Source: Streptomyces alboflavus (lineage in GTDB: Bacteria > Actinomycetota > Actinomycetes > Streptomycetales > Streptomycetaceae). From it: 15,963 nt of DNA. This document shows, piece by piece, positions 5,338 to 15,518 of this stretch (the first letter of the stretch is position 1; each line of letters starts with the position of its first letter). The DNA lies in the NCBI RefSeq assembly GCF_000716675.1, contig NZ_JNXT01000112.1, forward strand, positions 1-15,963. The letters run 5' to 3'. The notes under the pieces were generated by a model that ran no database searches, was not told the DNA's origin, and saw nothing but the letters and a program-made list of their open reading frames with translations. The translations under genes and the position numbers were made by a program.

Positions 5338-7479
5338 CTAGGCCCCGGCCCCGGCCCCGCCCGCAAGGACCTCCGGCAGCGGCGCCGAACGCAGCACCTC
5401 CGGCAGCGGCGCCGAATGCAGCACTGTCAGGCCCGACACCGCTCGCGTCAGCGCCACGTACAGGCGCCGCAGGCCGGTGCGTTCGTCGGGTTCGGCGGCC
5501 ACCACCGCCGCGGGCTCGTCCAGGACCACGTAGTCGTACTCGAGGCCCTTGGCCAGGGACGCGGGGACGAGGGTGAGGCGGGTGTCGGGGGTGGTCTCCT
5601 CGCCGGGGGCCAGGTAGGTGACACCGGCCGCGGCGAGCGCCGCCGCGAGGGCGGGGACGCGGTGGTCGGCGGCGATCAGGCCGATGGAGCCCTCCTGGCG
5701 GAGCGACTCGGCGCAGGCGGCGAGGGCGGCCGCGTCGAGGTCGTCGACGTGGCGCACGGACAGCGAGCCGGGGGCCTCGCGGACCGAGCTGACCTCCGCG
5801 AGGCCGGGCGCGATGGCGGGCAGCAGCCGCGAGGCGTACGCGATCACCTCGCGCGGTACGCGAAAACCGGCCGTCAGCTCCTCCACCACGGCGTCGGACT
5901 TGCCCAGGTGCGCCAGTGCCTCGCCCCAACTCGGCGTCGCCCACGGCGTGGTGCCCTGCGCGAGGTCGCCGAGCACGGTCACGGACCCGGTGGTGCAGCG
6001 CCGCCCGACGGCGCGGTACTGCATCGGGGACAGGTCCTGCGCCTCGTCGAGGACGACATGGCCGAGCGAGTGCGTACGGGCCACCAGGTCCGCCGCCTCG
6101 TCGATCAACACCGCGTCCGCCGCCGACCACTTGGCGCTCTTCGGCGTGCGCGGCGCCTTCGCCCACAGCACCGCCTTCTGCTCCGCCTCCGAGAGCAGCC
6201 CCTCGGCGTGCTCCGCCAGGAACTCCGCGTCGCCGAGCAGCCGCAGCACCAGCCGCGCCGGATCGACCTGCGGCCACACCGCCTTGACGGCCGCCTTCAC
6301 CGCCGCGTTGCGCGCCACCGCGTCCTGCACCCGGTCGTCCGGCGCCTCCCCGGACCGCTCCATCTGCACGAGCACGGCGTGCGCGAGGCGCTGCGGCAGG
6401 GCCTCGCGCGCGGCCCCGTACCGCATGTCGCGCGCCAGCAACTCCCTTACGATCTCCTCGAATTCGTACACCGGTACCCGCCACCGCCGCGATCCGCGCA
6501 CCACCACGATCGCCTCCTGCGGCATCGTGACGTGCGACCGCAGCGCCCGCCGCAGCACCTCCGCCATCCGCGCGTCGCCCTTCACCAGGGCGGCGTCCGG
6601 CTCGTCCGTGCCGCGCACCTCGACGTGCGCGACGAGGTCGGCGACCGTCGCCTGGCGCACCTCCAACTCGCCGAGCGCGGGCAGGACCTGCTCGATGTAG
6701 TGCAGGAAGGAGCGGTTCGGCCCGATGACCAGGGTGCCGGTGCGGGCGAGCCGCTCCCGGTGGGCGTACAGGAGGTAGGCGACCCGGTGCAGGCCGACCG
6801 CCGTCTTCCCGGTGCCGGGCCCGCCCTGCACGCACACGGACCCGCCGAGGCCGCCGCGCACGATCTCGTCCTGCTCCGGCTGGATCGTCGCGACGATGTC
6901 CCGCATCGGGCCGACGCGCGGCCGCTCGATCTCCTCCTGGAGCAGCTTGCTGACCTGCTCGGCCTCGGTGGCGTCCGTCAGATGCTCGTCCTCGTACGCC
7001 GTGAGGTCACCGCCGGTGTAACCGAACCGGCGGCGCAGCCCGACGTCCTGCGGGTCCTTCTTCGACGCGCGGTAGAACGGCTGCGAGACGGGCGCGCGCC
7101 AGTCGATGACCATCGGGTCGCCGTCGGCGTCGTGCACATGCCGCCGCCCGATGTAGAACTGCCCGCCCGTCTCCCGCCCCCGCCCTTGCGCGGAAGTCGC
7201 TGCGCTCCCCTTCTGAACTTCCGCGCCCTCGGCCTGGTCCGCCCCGGGCGCGTGCAGGAAGTCGAGGCGGCCGAAGAACAGCGGCGTGTGCGAGAGGTCG
7301 GCCAGGGCCTTGATGCGCTCGTCGATCTGGCCCTGGAGGACCTGGGCGTTCACCCAGTTCGTCGTCACGTCCCGGATGTCCAGGGACTCGACGTCCTCGC
7401 GCATGGCGCGCAGCGCGGCACGGGACGCGGCCAGGTGCGCCTGTTCACGGGCAAGGGGGTCTGAGGGCGCGGCGTTCAC
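5338..7479 (-). CDS. helD: HelD-type RNA polymerase recycling ATPase (UvrD-like)
   Basis: The product is 713 residues. The N-terminal arm begins with a helical region (10-60) and DFLHAPG/WRAPVSQPFYRA-type segments typical of HelD. Motifs of a superfamily 1 helicase follow: Walker A GGPGTGKT (219-226), Walker B VVLDEAQDLS (475-484), motif III GDLAQGT (504-510), LAKGLEYDYVVLDE (642-655) and RRLYVALTRA (671-680). HelD proteins bind stalled RNA polymerase and free it from DNA using ATP. In some streptomycetes the related HelR gives tolerance to rifamycins; no rifamycin-associated element is visible upstream here, so a housekeeping role is more likely. The GTG start is preceded by GGAGG at 8 bases spacing. 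The C-terminus carries a 9-residue tandem duplication (SAPLPEVL twice). UvrD-type repair helicase is the alternative but fits the N-terminus less well. Confidence 0.88.
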   Translation of the reverse strand: MNAAPSDPLAREQAHLAASRAALRAMREDVESLDIRDVTTNWVNAQVLQGQIDERIKALADLSHTPLFFGRLDFLHAPGADQAEGAEVQKGSAATSAQGRGRETGGQFYIGRRHVHDADGDPMVIDWRAPVSQPFYRASKKDPQDVGLRRRFGYTGGDLTAYEDEHLTDATEAEQVSKLLQEEIERPRVGPMRDIVATIQPEQDEIVRGGLGGSVCVQGGPGTGKTAVGLHRVAYLLYAHRERLARTGTLVIGPNRSFLHYIEQVLPALGELEVRQATVADLVAHVEVRGTDEPDAALVKGDARMAEVLRRALRSHVTMPQEAIVVVRGSRRWRVPVYEFEEIVRELLARDMRYGAAREALPQRLAHAVLVQMERSGEAPDDRVQDAVARNAAVKAAVKAVWPQVDPARLVLRLLGDAEFLAEHAEGLLSEAEQKAVLWAKAPRTPKSAKWSAADAVLIDEAADLVARTHSLGHVVLDEAQDLSPMQYRAVGRRCTTGSVTVLGDLAQGTTPWATPSWGEALAHLGKSDAVVEELTAGFRVPREVIAYASRLLPAIAPGLAEVSSVREAPGSLSVRHVDDLDAAALAACAESLRQEGSIGLIAADHRVPALAAALAAAGVTYLAPGEETTPDTRLTLVPASLAKGLEYDYVVLDEPAAVVAAEPDERTGLRRLYVALTRAVSGLTVLHSAPLPEVLRSAPLPEVLAGGAGAGA
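5369..5422 (-). repeat. 27-bp tandem duplication at the helD 3' end
   Basis: Two adjacent 27-bp units differ at one base. They encode SAPLPEVL twice just before the Ala/Gly-rich C-terminus. The duplication keeps the frame and looks recent. Confidence 0.8.
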
Positions 7480-7587
7480 TTCGGTGGCCTCCGGCGGCGG
7501 GTGCGGGGTGTGCTCGGTGCGTGGCTCGGGGCCGCCGGTTTCCGGCCGGGCGGCGGCGCTCCGCTGGGCGGGAGGCGGGAAGGGGGA

Positions 7588-7617
7588 ATCTTAGTTACGG
7601 GGATGGGGCGGGCCAAA
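7588..7617 (-). promoter_or_regulatory. Candidate helD promoter
   Basis: On the minus strand TTTGGC (7617-7612) and TAAGAT (7593-7588) are separated by 18 bases. This is the only A/T-rich stretch in the region and suits a housekeeping sigma factor. It would give a leader of about 100 bases. Confidence 0.4.
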
Positions 7618-7776
7618 CGGTTTTTCCGCGGGGCGGGCGGCGGGGCGCCGGGGTGCGGGTCCCGGGTGCGCCCCTGGAGCGGCCGGGGGCGGCAAACCCT
7701 GACGCACCCCCGAGAAAACCCTGAGGGCCGTAGTCCCCGCGTGTCCCTCCCGAGGCGTACGGGCAGACCCCCGCTG

Positions 7777-7828
7777 GTCCTACCGGCGGAGGCCGCCCAC
7801 GGGCCCCGAGTCCTACCGGCGGACGCCG
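7777..7828 (+). repeat. 19-bp direct repeat before the small ORF
   Basis: GTCCTACCGGCGGAGGCCG (7777-7795) recurs with one change at 7810-7828. The period is 33 bp, about three helical turns, as expected for two binding sites on one DNA face. It ends 55 bp before the ATG at 7884. The regulator is unknown. Confidence 0.55.
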
Positions 7829-7883
7829 ACGTTTACCCCCGCAGGCCGATGTGCGCGCGGCCCCCGGAACCGACCATGGATAC

Positions 7884-8093
7884 ATGAGCAGCGCAACCTT
7901 CACCCCCGCGTCCCTGTCCGCCCCGAAGCTCCCCGGCCCCCGCTCCGCCCCCGGCGCGACGGCCCTCTCCGACACCCACCGCCCGCACCGCCTCGGCGCC
8001 ACCCTGCGCGCCGCGAAGGTCTTCGTCACGGCCGCGTTCGGCGTGACCGTGCTCGGGGAGTACGCGGAGGAGGCGGGCGTCCGCCGCCGCTAG
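7884..8093 (+). CDS. Small hypothetical protein
   Basis: The product is 69 residues with codons ending mostly in G or C. I do not recognise a family. The N-terminal half is rich in Ser, Pro and Ala. The C-terminal half (about 39-69) contains RAAKVFVTAAFGVTVLGEYAEEAGVRRR-like content: a short hydrophobic stretch then charged residues, perhaps an amphipathic or single membrane helix. The ATG at 7884 is preferred over an in-frame GTG at 7851; no ribosome binding site is clear for either. It is convergent with the XPB helicase gene. Confidence 0.55.
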   Translation: MSSATFTPASLSAPKLPGPRSAPGATALSDTHRPHRLGATLRAAKVFVTAAFGVTVLGEYAEEAGVRRR

Positions 8094-8105
8094 TTCCCGC
8101 CCGTC

Positions 8106-8128
8106 CGGCAGCCACCGAGCAGCTGCCG
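8106..8128. terminator. Hairpin between convergent genes
   Basis: CGGCAGC and GCTGCCG form a perfect 7-bp stem with a 9-base loop in the 50-bp gap between the small ORF and the XPB gene. It may end transcripts from both sides. There is no U tract. Confidence 0.45.
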
Positions 8129-8143
8129 TAGAACCCCGCGGGC

Positions 8144-9787
8144 CTACTCCTCCGCCAGCACCGAATCCGCGTCCAGAATCCGGTACGCGTACCCCTGCTC
8201 CGCCAGGAACCGCTGCCGATGAGCGGCGAAGTCCTGGTCGATGGTGTCCCGGGCGACGACGGAGTAGAAGCGGGCCTCGTGCCCGTCGGCCTTGGGCCGA
8301 AGCACCCGGCCGAGCCGCTGTGCCTCCTCCTGCCGGGACCCGAACGTCCCGGACACCTGGATGGCGACCGTCGCCTCCGGCAGGTCGATCGAGAAGTTGG
8401 CGACCTTGGAGACGACGAGCACGGAGATCTCGCCCTCCCGGAACGCGTCGAAGAGCTTCTCGCGCTGGGCGTTGGTGGTCTCGCCCTTGATGACGGGCGC
8501 GTCCAGATGCTCACCCAGCTCGTCGAGCTGGTCGATGTACTGCCCGATGACCAGCGTCTGCTGCCCCTGATGCTTGCGCACCAGCGCCTCGGTGACCTTC
8601 CGCTTGGTCGCGGTGGTCGCACAGAACCGGTACTTCTCCTCGGCCTCGGCGGTGGCGTACGCGAGCCGCTCGCTGTCCGTGAGGTTGACGCGCACCTCGA
8701 CGCAGTCGGCGGGAGCGATGTAGCCCTGCGCCTCGATCTCCTTCCAGGGCGCGTCGAACCGCTTGGGCCCGATGAGCGAGAAGACATCCGACTCGCGCCC
8801 GTCCTCACGGACGAGGGTCGCGGTGAGCCCCAGCCGCCGCCGCGCCTGCAGATCGGCGGTGAACTTGAAGACGGGCGCGGGCAGCAGATGCACCTCGTCG
8901 TAGACGATGAGCCCCCAGTCCCGGGAGTCGAAGAGCTCCAGATGCGGATAGACGCCCTTCCGCCTGGTCGTAAGCACCTGATACGTGGCGATGGTGACGG
9001 GCCGGATCTCCTTCTTCGTCCCGCTGTACTCCCCGATCTCGTCCTCGGTGAGGGAGGTCCGCTTGACCAGCTCGTGCTTCCACTGCCGGGCGGAGACGGT
9101 GTTCGTGACGAGGATGAGGGTCGTGGCCTTGGCCTCGGCCATGGCACCGGCCCCGACGAGCGTCTTGCCGGCGCCGCAGGGCAGCACGACGACGCCGCTG
9201 CCGCCGTGCCAGAAGCCCTCGACGGCCTGGCGCTGGTAGGGGCGCAGCGCCCAGCCGTCCTCGCGCAGGTCGATCTTGTGGGCCTCGCCGTCGACGTACC
9301 CGGCGAGGTCCTCGGCGGGCCAGCCCAGCTTGAGGAGGGTCTGCTTGATCTGGCCGCGCTCGGAGGGGTGCACGGCGACGGTGTCGGGGTCGATCCGCGC
9401 CCCGACGAGCGGCTGCACCTTCTTCGACCGCAGGATCTCCTCCAGGACCGGCCGGTCGGTGGAGGTCAGGACAAGGCCGTGCACGGGGTGCTTGCTGAGC
9501 GTGAGGCGCCCGTACCGCGCCATGGTCTCGGCCACGTCCACGAGCAGGGCGTGCGGCACGGGATACCGCGAGAACTCGACGAGGGCGTCCACGACCTGCT
9601 CGGCGTCGTGCCCGGCGGCCCGCGCGTTCCACAGGCCGAGCGGAGTGACGCGGTACGTGTGGATGTGCTCGGGCGCGCGCTCCAGCTCCGCGAACGGGGC
9701 GATCGCGCGGCGGCAGGCGTCGGCCTGGTCGTGGTCGACCTCGAGAAGCAGAGTCTTGTCCGACTGGACGATGAGCGGTCCGTTCAC
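8144..9787 (-). CDS. xpb: XPB/ERCC3-type DNA helicase
   Basis: The product is 547 residues from a GTG start. Residues 4 to about 160 form the helicase-associated (Helicase_C_3) N-terminal domain. The motor follows: Walker A PCGAGKT (203-209), DEVH box (297-300), the XPB-specific RED triad (R327, E328, D329), and motif VI QRLGRVLRP (490-498). XPB is a superfamily 2 3'-5' helicase or translocase that opens DNA; in bacteria a role in repair is assumed but not firmly shown. The GTG at 9787 (NGPLIVQSDKTLLLEV) was chosen because I recall that actinobacterial homologues begin there and AAAGGG lies upstream; an ATG at 9817 would add ten residues. Its likely partner with the same N-terminal domain lies 1.5 kb away on the same strand. 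Confidence 0.93.
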   Translation of the reverse strand: MNGPLIVQSDKTLLLEVDHDQADACRRAIAPFAELERAPEHIHTYRVTPLGLWNARAAGHDAEQVVDALVEFSRYPVPHALLVDVAETMARYGRLTLSKHPVHGLVLTSTDRPVLEEILRSKKVQPLVGARIDPDTVAVHPSERGQIKQTLLKLGWPAEDLAGYVDGEAHKIDLREDGWALRPYQRQAVEGFWHGGSGVVVLPCGAGKTLVGAGAMAEAKATTLILVTNTVSARQWKHELVKRTSLTEDEIGEYSGTKKEIRPVTIATYQVLTTRRKGVYPHLELFDSRDWGLIVYDEVHLLPAPVFKFTADLQARRRLGLTATLVREDGRESDVFSLIGPKRFDAPWKEIEAQGYIAPADCVEVRVNLTDSERLAYATAEAEEKYRFCATTATKRKVTEALVRKHQGQQTLVIGQYIDQLDELGEHLDAPVIKGETTNAQREKLFDAFREGEISVLVVSKVANFSIDLPEATVAIQVSGTFGSRQEEAQRLGRVLRPKADGHEARFYSVVARDTIDQDFAAHRQRFLAEQGYAYRILDADSVLAEE

Positions 9788-9864
9788 CGGGGGGTGCCCT
9801 TTCGCTAGGCCAAACATCCAGTGTGCCGCATCGCCGCGCGGACGGCGGCGGGCCGCCGTAGCGC

Positions 9865-9905
9865 CTGAGTACGAGTACGCGGGTGCGGGGCCGTCGTCTG
9901 AGTAC
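9865..9905. repeat. CTGAGTAC direct repeats in a divergent promoter region
   Basis: CTGAGTAC occurs at 9865-9872 and 9898-9905, 33 bp apart, and a further GAGTAC directly follows the first copy. They lie 44-84 bp before the small membrane protein start, where a regulator could bind. The regulator is unknown. Confidence 0.45.
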
Positions 9906-9948
9906 CCGCACGGTGCCGCGCCCGCGCCCGGGCGGCTTGCCTTGACCC

Positions 9949-10152
9949 ATGACCAGCCACCCCGCACCGCCCGACCGCCCCCACTGGTACGCGCCCCCGG
10001 CTCCCCGAAGCCCGCGGCGCACCCTCGCCCTCGCGGCGGCGCTGACCGCGGCCCTGGCGACGGCTGCGGCCCTCCTGGCGGAGCCGATCCTTGAGGCGCT
10101 CGGCGTGGCGGTGTTCCTGGTCCTGCTGCTGACGGGGAACGCGTCGTCCTGA
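9949..10152 (+). CDS. Small membrane protein
   Basis: The product is 67 residues. After a Pro-rich, basic cytoplasmic-type N-terminus (1-24) come two hydrophobic segments (about 26-43 and 48-62), joined by LLAEPILEAL, so it probably spans the membrane twice. The third codon positions are strongly G/C, supporting real coding. I do not recognise a family. No ribosome binding site is clear before the ATG. A very strong hairpin follows 7 bp after the stop. Confidence 0.55.
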   Translation: MTSHPAPPDRPHWYAPPAPRSPRRTLALAAALTAALATAAALLAEPILEALGVAVFLVLLLTGNASS

Positions 10153-10159
10153 CCACGCG

Positions 10160-10195
10160 CGGCGGCCCGGGACCAGTCCTGGTCCCGGGCCGCCG
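10160..10195. terminator. Strong bidirectional terminator hairpin
   Basis: A perfect 16-bp stem (CGGCGGCCCGGGACCA and its complement) closes a 4-base loop GTCC. It lies between the convergent small membrane gene and the frameshifted nuclease gene, so it can end both transcripts. Confidence 0.85.
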
Positions 10196-10223
10196 TACGG
10201 AGGGCATTCCTGGTGGGCGTCGC

Positions 10224-11191
10224 TCAGCTCGCGTCGGAGGTGTCCGTCGAGGGGGCGGAGGCCGGTCCGAAGAGGCCCTCCACCGTCGTGACGGTGAGCG
10301 CCTTGTCGAACCAGAGGCTGAGGGTGTAGGGGTCGGTGCAGGCGGTGATGCGTTCCCGGACGTCCTCGGGAACGTGGATGCCGCGCATCTCCAGGGCCCG
10401 CAGGATCAGTGAGACGCGAGCCTCGACCCTGCCCTCGGCCCTGCCCTTGGCCTCGCCTTCGGCCCTGCCCTCGGCCTTGCCTTCGGCCTTGCCGTCGAGG
10501 TAGGCCGTCTCGCGGACCGTGCCGCGCCCGGGGAAGTAGCTCACGAAGCCCATGATGTCCCTCCATTTGTCTCCGGCTGCGGTGTCCCGCAGGTTGATGT
10601 CCAGGAACTCGTAGAAGTAGTCGGCTGCCTCCGCGTCCTGCTGTTGAAGGCTGCGGCCGAGTGCTTCCAGTATGGCGTCGATGTTGCGGCTGCGGGCGTG
10701 TGCCAGCGCGGAGAAGGCCGCCATCGCGGGTTCTCCGCCGCCGTCCGCTGATCGGTGATCACCGGCAGGTTGTCGGGACCGACGACCAGCGGGTGGGTGC
10801 GCTGAGTGGTCCAGCCCCGGACTCCGCAGTCGAAGGGACCGGCCGCCCACTTGGCCGTGGCCTGGTCCTGGCAGACCACGAGCAGCAGCACCGGCAGGCG
10901 GTACTTGGCCCGGAGGTGGGCGACGTAGTAAGGCCAGCTCGACTCCTTGTCGGGTTTTCTCGCTCCCTGTGCCTCGACGGCGAGCAGGAAGTCGTCTCCG
11001 TCGGACGGGCCGATGCGCAGCACGGTGTCGATGCGGCGCTCCAGCGGCTTGGTCTCCGTCACATCAGGGGTGAGCGCGTCCAGGGTCGCCTTCTCGGGGA
11101 AGGGAACGCCCAGGACGCGGAAGACGGGGGCGAGGATCTCCGGCCGCTCCTGGAAGATGCGGTGTAAGCCCTCGTGGGATGAACTGACCAT
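10224..11191 (-). pseudogene. Rpn-like PD-(D/E)XK nuclease family gene, one-base frameshift
   Basis: Two overlapping frames each hold half of one protein. The N-terminal frame (from the ATG at 11191) runs MVSSSHEGLHRIFQERPEIL through D55 (RRIDTVL) and E73-x-Q75 (LAVEAQG), the D...ExQ core typical of Rpn/transposase-like PD-(D/E)XK nucleases. It makes sense up to residue 154 (near 10730). The other frame continues with AMAAFSALAHARSRNIDAILEAL and ends at 10224. Adding one G to the GGG run at 10728-10730 restores a single 322-residue frame. The C-terminal part has 4-residue repeats (KAEG/RAEG, encoded by 12-bp units) and then the usual VPEDVRERITACTD tail. Streptomycetes often carry several such genes. 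It is probably inactive, unless the missing base is a sequencing error. Confidence 0.8.
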
Positions 11192-11231
11192 GGGAGCAAC
11201 CCTGTTGGATCACGTGCTGGTGTGTCCGGCG

Positions 11232-11267
11232 GTCCGGGACGCGTTCACTCTTTCGAGAGTCCCGGAC
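11232..11267. terminator. Terminator hairpin after the helicase-associated gene
   Basis: GTCCGGG (11232-11238) pairs with CCCGGAC (11261-11267). Inside, ACTCT and AGAGT close a TTCG tetraloop, with an unpaired stretch on one side. On the minus strand it begins 19 bases after the stop at 11287, so it likely ends that transcript before the Rpn-like gene. Confidence 0.6.
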
Positions 11268-11286
11268 GTGTGCGGGTCAGGGTCCG

Positions 11287-14235
<2,949 letters not shown>

Positions 14236-14277
14236 CCTCGCCACGGTAGCGGGTCGCCCGCCGGGCCGGGCCGGGGC

Positions 14278-14339
14278 GGGCGCCCGCGCCGCGCGGGGCG
14301 GACCGCACCCGCGCGGCCCGGGGACCGGCGCGGGCGCCC
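14278..14339. terminator. Large inverted repeat after the protease gene
   Basis: A perfect 13-bp inverted repeat (GGGCGCCCGCGCC / GGCGCGGGCGCCC) surrounds a 36-base interior that itself holds GCGCGGG/CCCGCGC (14291-14297 and 14308-14314). It starts 13 bases after the minus-strand protease stop and probably ends that transcript before the helicase-associated gene. Confidence 0.6.
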
Positions 14340-14352
14340 TCGCCCACCCCCG

Positions 14353-15270
14353 TCAGGCGTTCTGCGCCCGCTCGTACACCTTCTTCGCCAGGCTCCCGAA
14401 CACCTCGCCGTACATCTTGGTCGGCTCCAGGGAGTCGAGCGCGCTGTTGACCGAGATCAGGGTGCCCCGGCCGGTGCTCGCGTCGAAGTCGGCGAACCAG
14501 GGGCCGCCGCTGGAACCGCCGGACATGTCGCAGGGGATGACCTGCGTGCCGTGCTCCTTCTTCGCCGTACCGACGCAGCGCAGCAGGGACTCGCCGCGCT
14601 GCGGGCGGGTCGCGGAGTAGCCGAGGGCGGAGACGGTGCCGCCGACGGGGCGGTCGAAGGCGACGGCGCGGGCGCCCACGACGTCGGTGAGCTTCTTGCC
14701 GTTCTTGTCGGGGGCGACGACCAGCGTGGCCATGTCGTCGGTGGAGTCCGTCTCCCAGGCGCGCGGGGTGATGGCCTGACGGACCGGGAACACGCCGTGG
14801 GGCGCCTTGCCCTTGTGGTAGCCGGGGACGAACACCATGTCGATGTTGGTGTTCACGGGGGAGGAGCCGCGGCGCACGCAGTGGGCGGCCGTCATCACGG
14901 CGGAGCGGTTGGCGCTCTTCACGGCGGTGGCCGTGCACCAGGTGTCGGCGCCGCCGGAGTTGACGAAGAACAGGCGGCCCACGGTCTTCAGCTTGGGGCC
15001 CTGCCACGGCTTGGCCTTCGGTCCTGACGGGCCGAGGTCCACGGACCGGCCGACGGCCTTCATCCGGGCGGGCGTCCAGTACGCGAGGGCGTCCTTGCGC
15101 TCCGCGGCCGTGAACTTCAGCGCGGAGGCCGGGTCGGCGGCGGCATCCGCCTGACCGGCCGCACCGGTCACCACGACGGGGGCGGCGACGGCCAGGGCCG
15201 CACCGGCCACGGCGAGTCCCAGGGCGCGGCCACGGAGGCGCCGGAACAGGGAAGGGGACGTGGCGGTCAT
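14353..15270 (-). CDS. Secreted trypsin/V8-like serine protease
   Basis: The product is 305 residues. The N-terminus has basic residues (FRRLRGR), a hydrophobic stretch (about 17-37) and an Ala-x-Ala region near 41-45, so it is exported and cleaved. The catalytic triad is visible: H130 in TAAHC, an Asp at D178/D179 in TDDMATLVVAP, and S254 in GSSGGPW. C112/C131 and C232/C247 are likely disulphides. The length and spacing fit the glutamyl endopeptidase-like S1 family of streptomycetes. Residues 46-95 may be a short propeptide or N-terminal extension. A GAGGAG ribosome binding site lies 9 bases before the ATG. The upstream region has a 15-bp direct repeat and a palindrome, possible control sites. 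Substrate is unknown. Confidence 0.88.
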   Translation of the reverse strand: MTATSPSLFRRLRGRALGLAVAGAALAVAAPVVVTGAAGQADAAADPASALKFTAAERKDALAYWTPARMKAVGRSVDLGPSGPKAKPWQGPKLKTVGRLFFVNSGGADTWCTATAVKSANRSAVMTAAHCVRRGSSPVNTNIDMVFVPGYHKGKAPHGVFPVRQAITPRAWETDSTDDMATLVVAPDKNGKKLTDVVGARAVAFDRPVGGTVSALGYSATRPQRGESLLRCVGTAKKEHGTQVIPCDMSGGSSGGPWFADFDASTGRGTLISVNSALDSLEPTKMYGEVFGSLAKKVYERAQNA

Positions 15271-15299
15271 GGCGGGGGTCTCCTCGGCTCGGTGCGGGC

Positions 15300-15336
15300 G
15301 GCGGTGTGCGGCACCACGGGTGGCGGTGTGCGGCAC
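15300..15336. repeat. 15-bp direct repeat upstream of the protease gene
   Basis: GGCGGTGTGCGGCAC occurs identically at 15300-15314 and 15322-15336. The period is 22 bp, about two helical turns. It lies 30-66 bp before the protease ATG on the minus strand, where it could be an operator pair or a leader duplication. Confidence 0.6.
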
Positions 15337-15390
15337 GCGGTGTCGAACTGCCCTACAAGAACGGGGGACACGTGTGTTCGGTTGGCGCTG

Positions 15391-15421
15391 TCGACGTTCT
15401 GTGACAGAAGGGGGACGTCGA
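15391..15421. promoter_or_regulatory. Nested palindrome, candidate operator
   Basis: TTCTGTGACAGAA (15397-15409) is a perfect 13-bp palindrome around a central G. An outer pair TCGACGT (15391-15397) and ACGTCGA (15415-15421) encloses it. It lies between the divergent protease gene and the HAAS-like gene. I do not recognise a known Streptomyces regulator for it. Confidence 0.5.
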
Positions 15422-15518
15422 GTGCGGCGCGGCCAGCGCGGGGGCAGGGGCGCCGGGCGCCGCGGATCACGGTAACGTCGAGGTCGGGCCACAACACCGC
15501 AGCCCCGGAGGGAACTTC

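Larger units (their letters stand above)
7480..7883. other. Gene-free divergent intergenic region
   Basis: About 400 bp separates the minus-strand helD-like gene from the plus-strand small ORF. It holds a likely helD promoter (7588-7617), two AAACCCTGA direct repeats (7694-7702 and 7716-7724, 22 bp apart) and a 19-bp direct repeat (7777-7828). I see no gene that I can support in it. Confidence 0.6.

Noticed and set aside
5092..7464. 790-codon open frame on the plus strand opposite helD
   Set aside because: It is antisense to a gene with clear Walker and helicase motifs and has no recognisable domain.
7480..7883. Rifamycin-associated element upstream of the HelD-like gene
   Set aside because: I looked for the expected inverted repeat and found nothing resembling it.
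10412..10495. 12-bp repeats in the Rpn-like gene as a separate mobile element
   Set aside because: They encode the 4-residue KAEG/RAEG repeats that I recall as usual in this protein family, so they belong to the gene.
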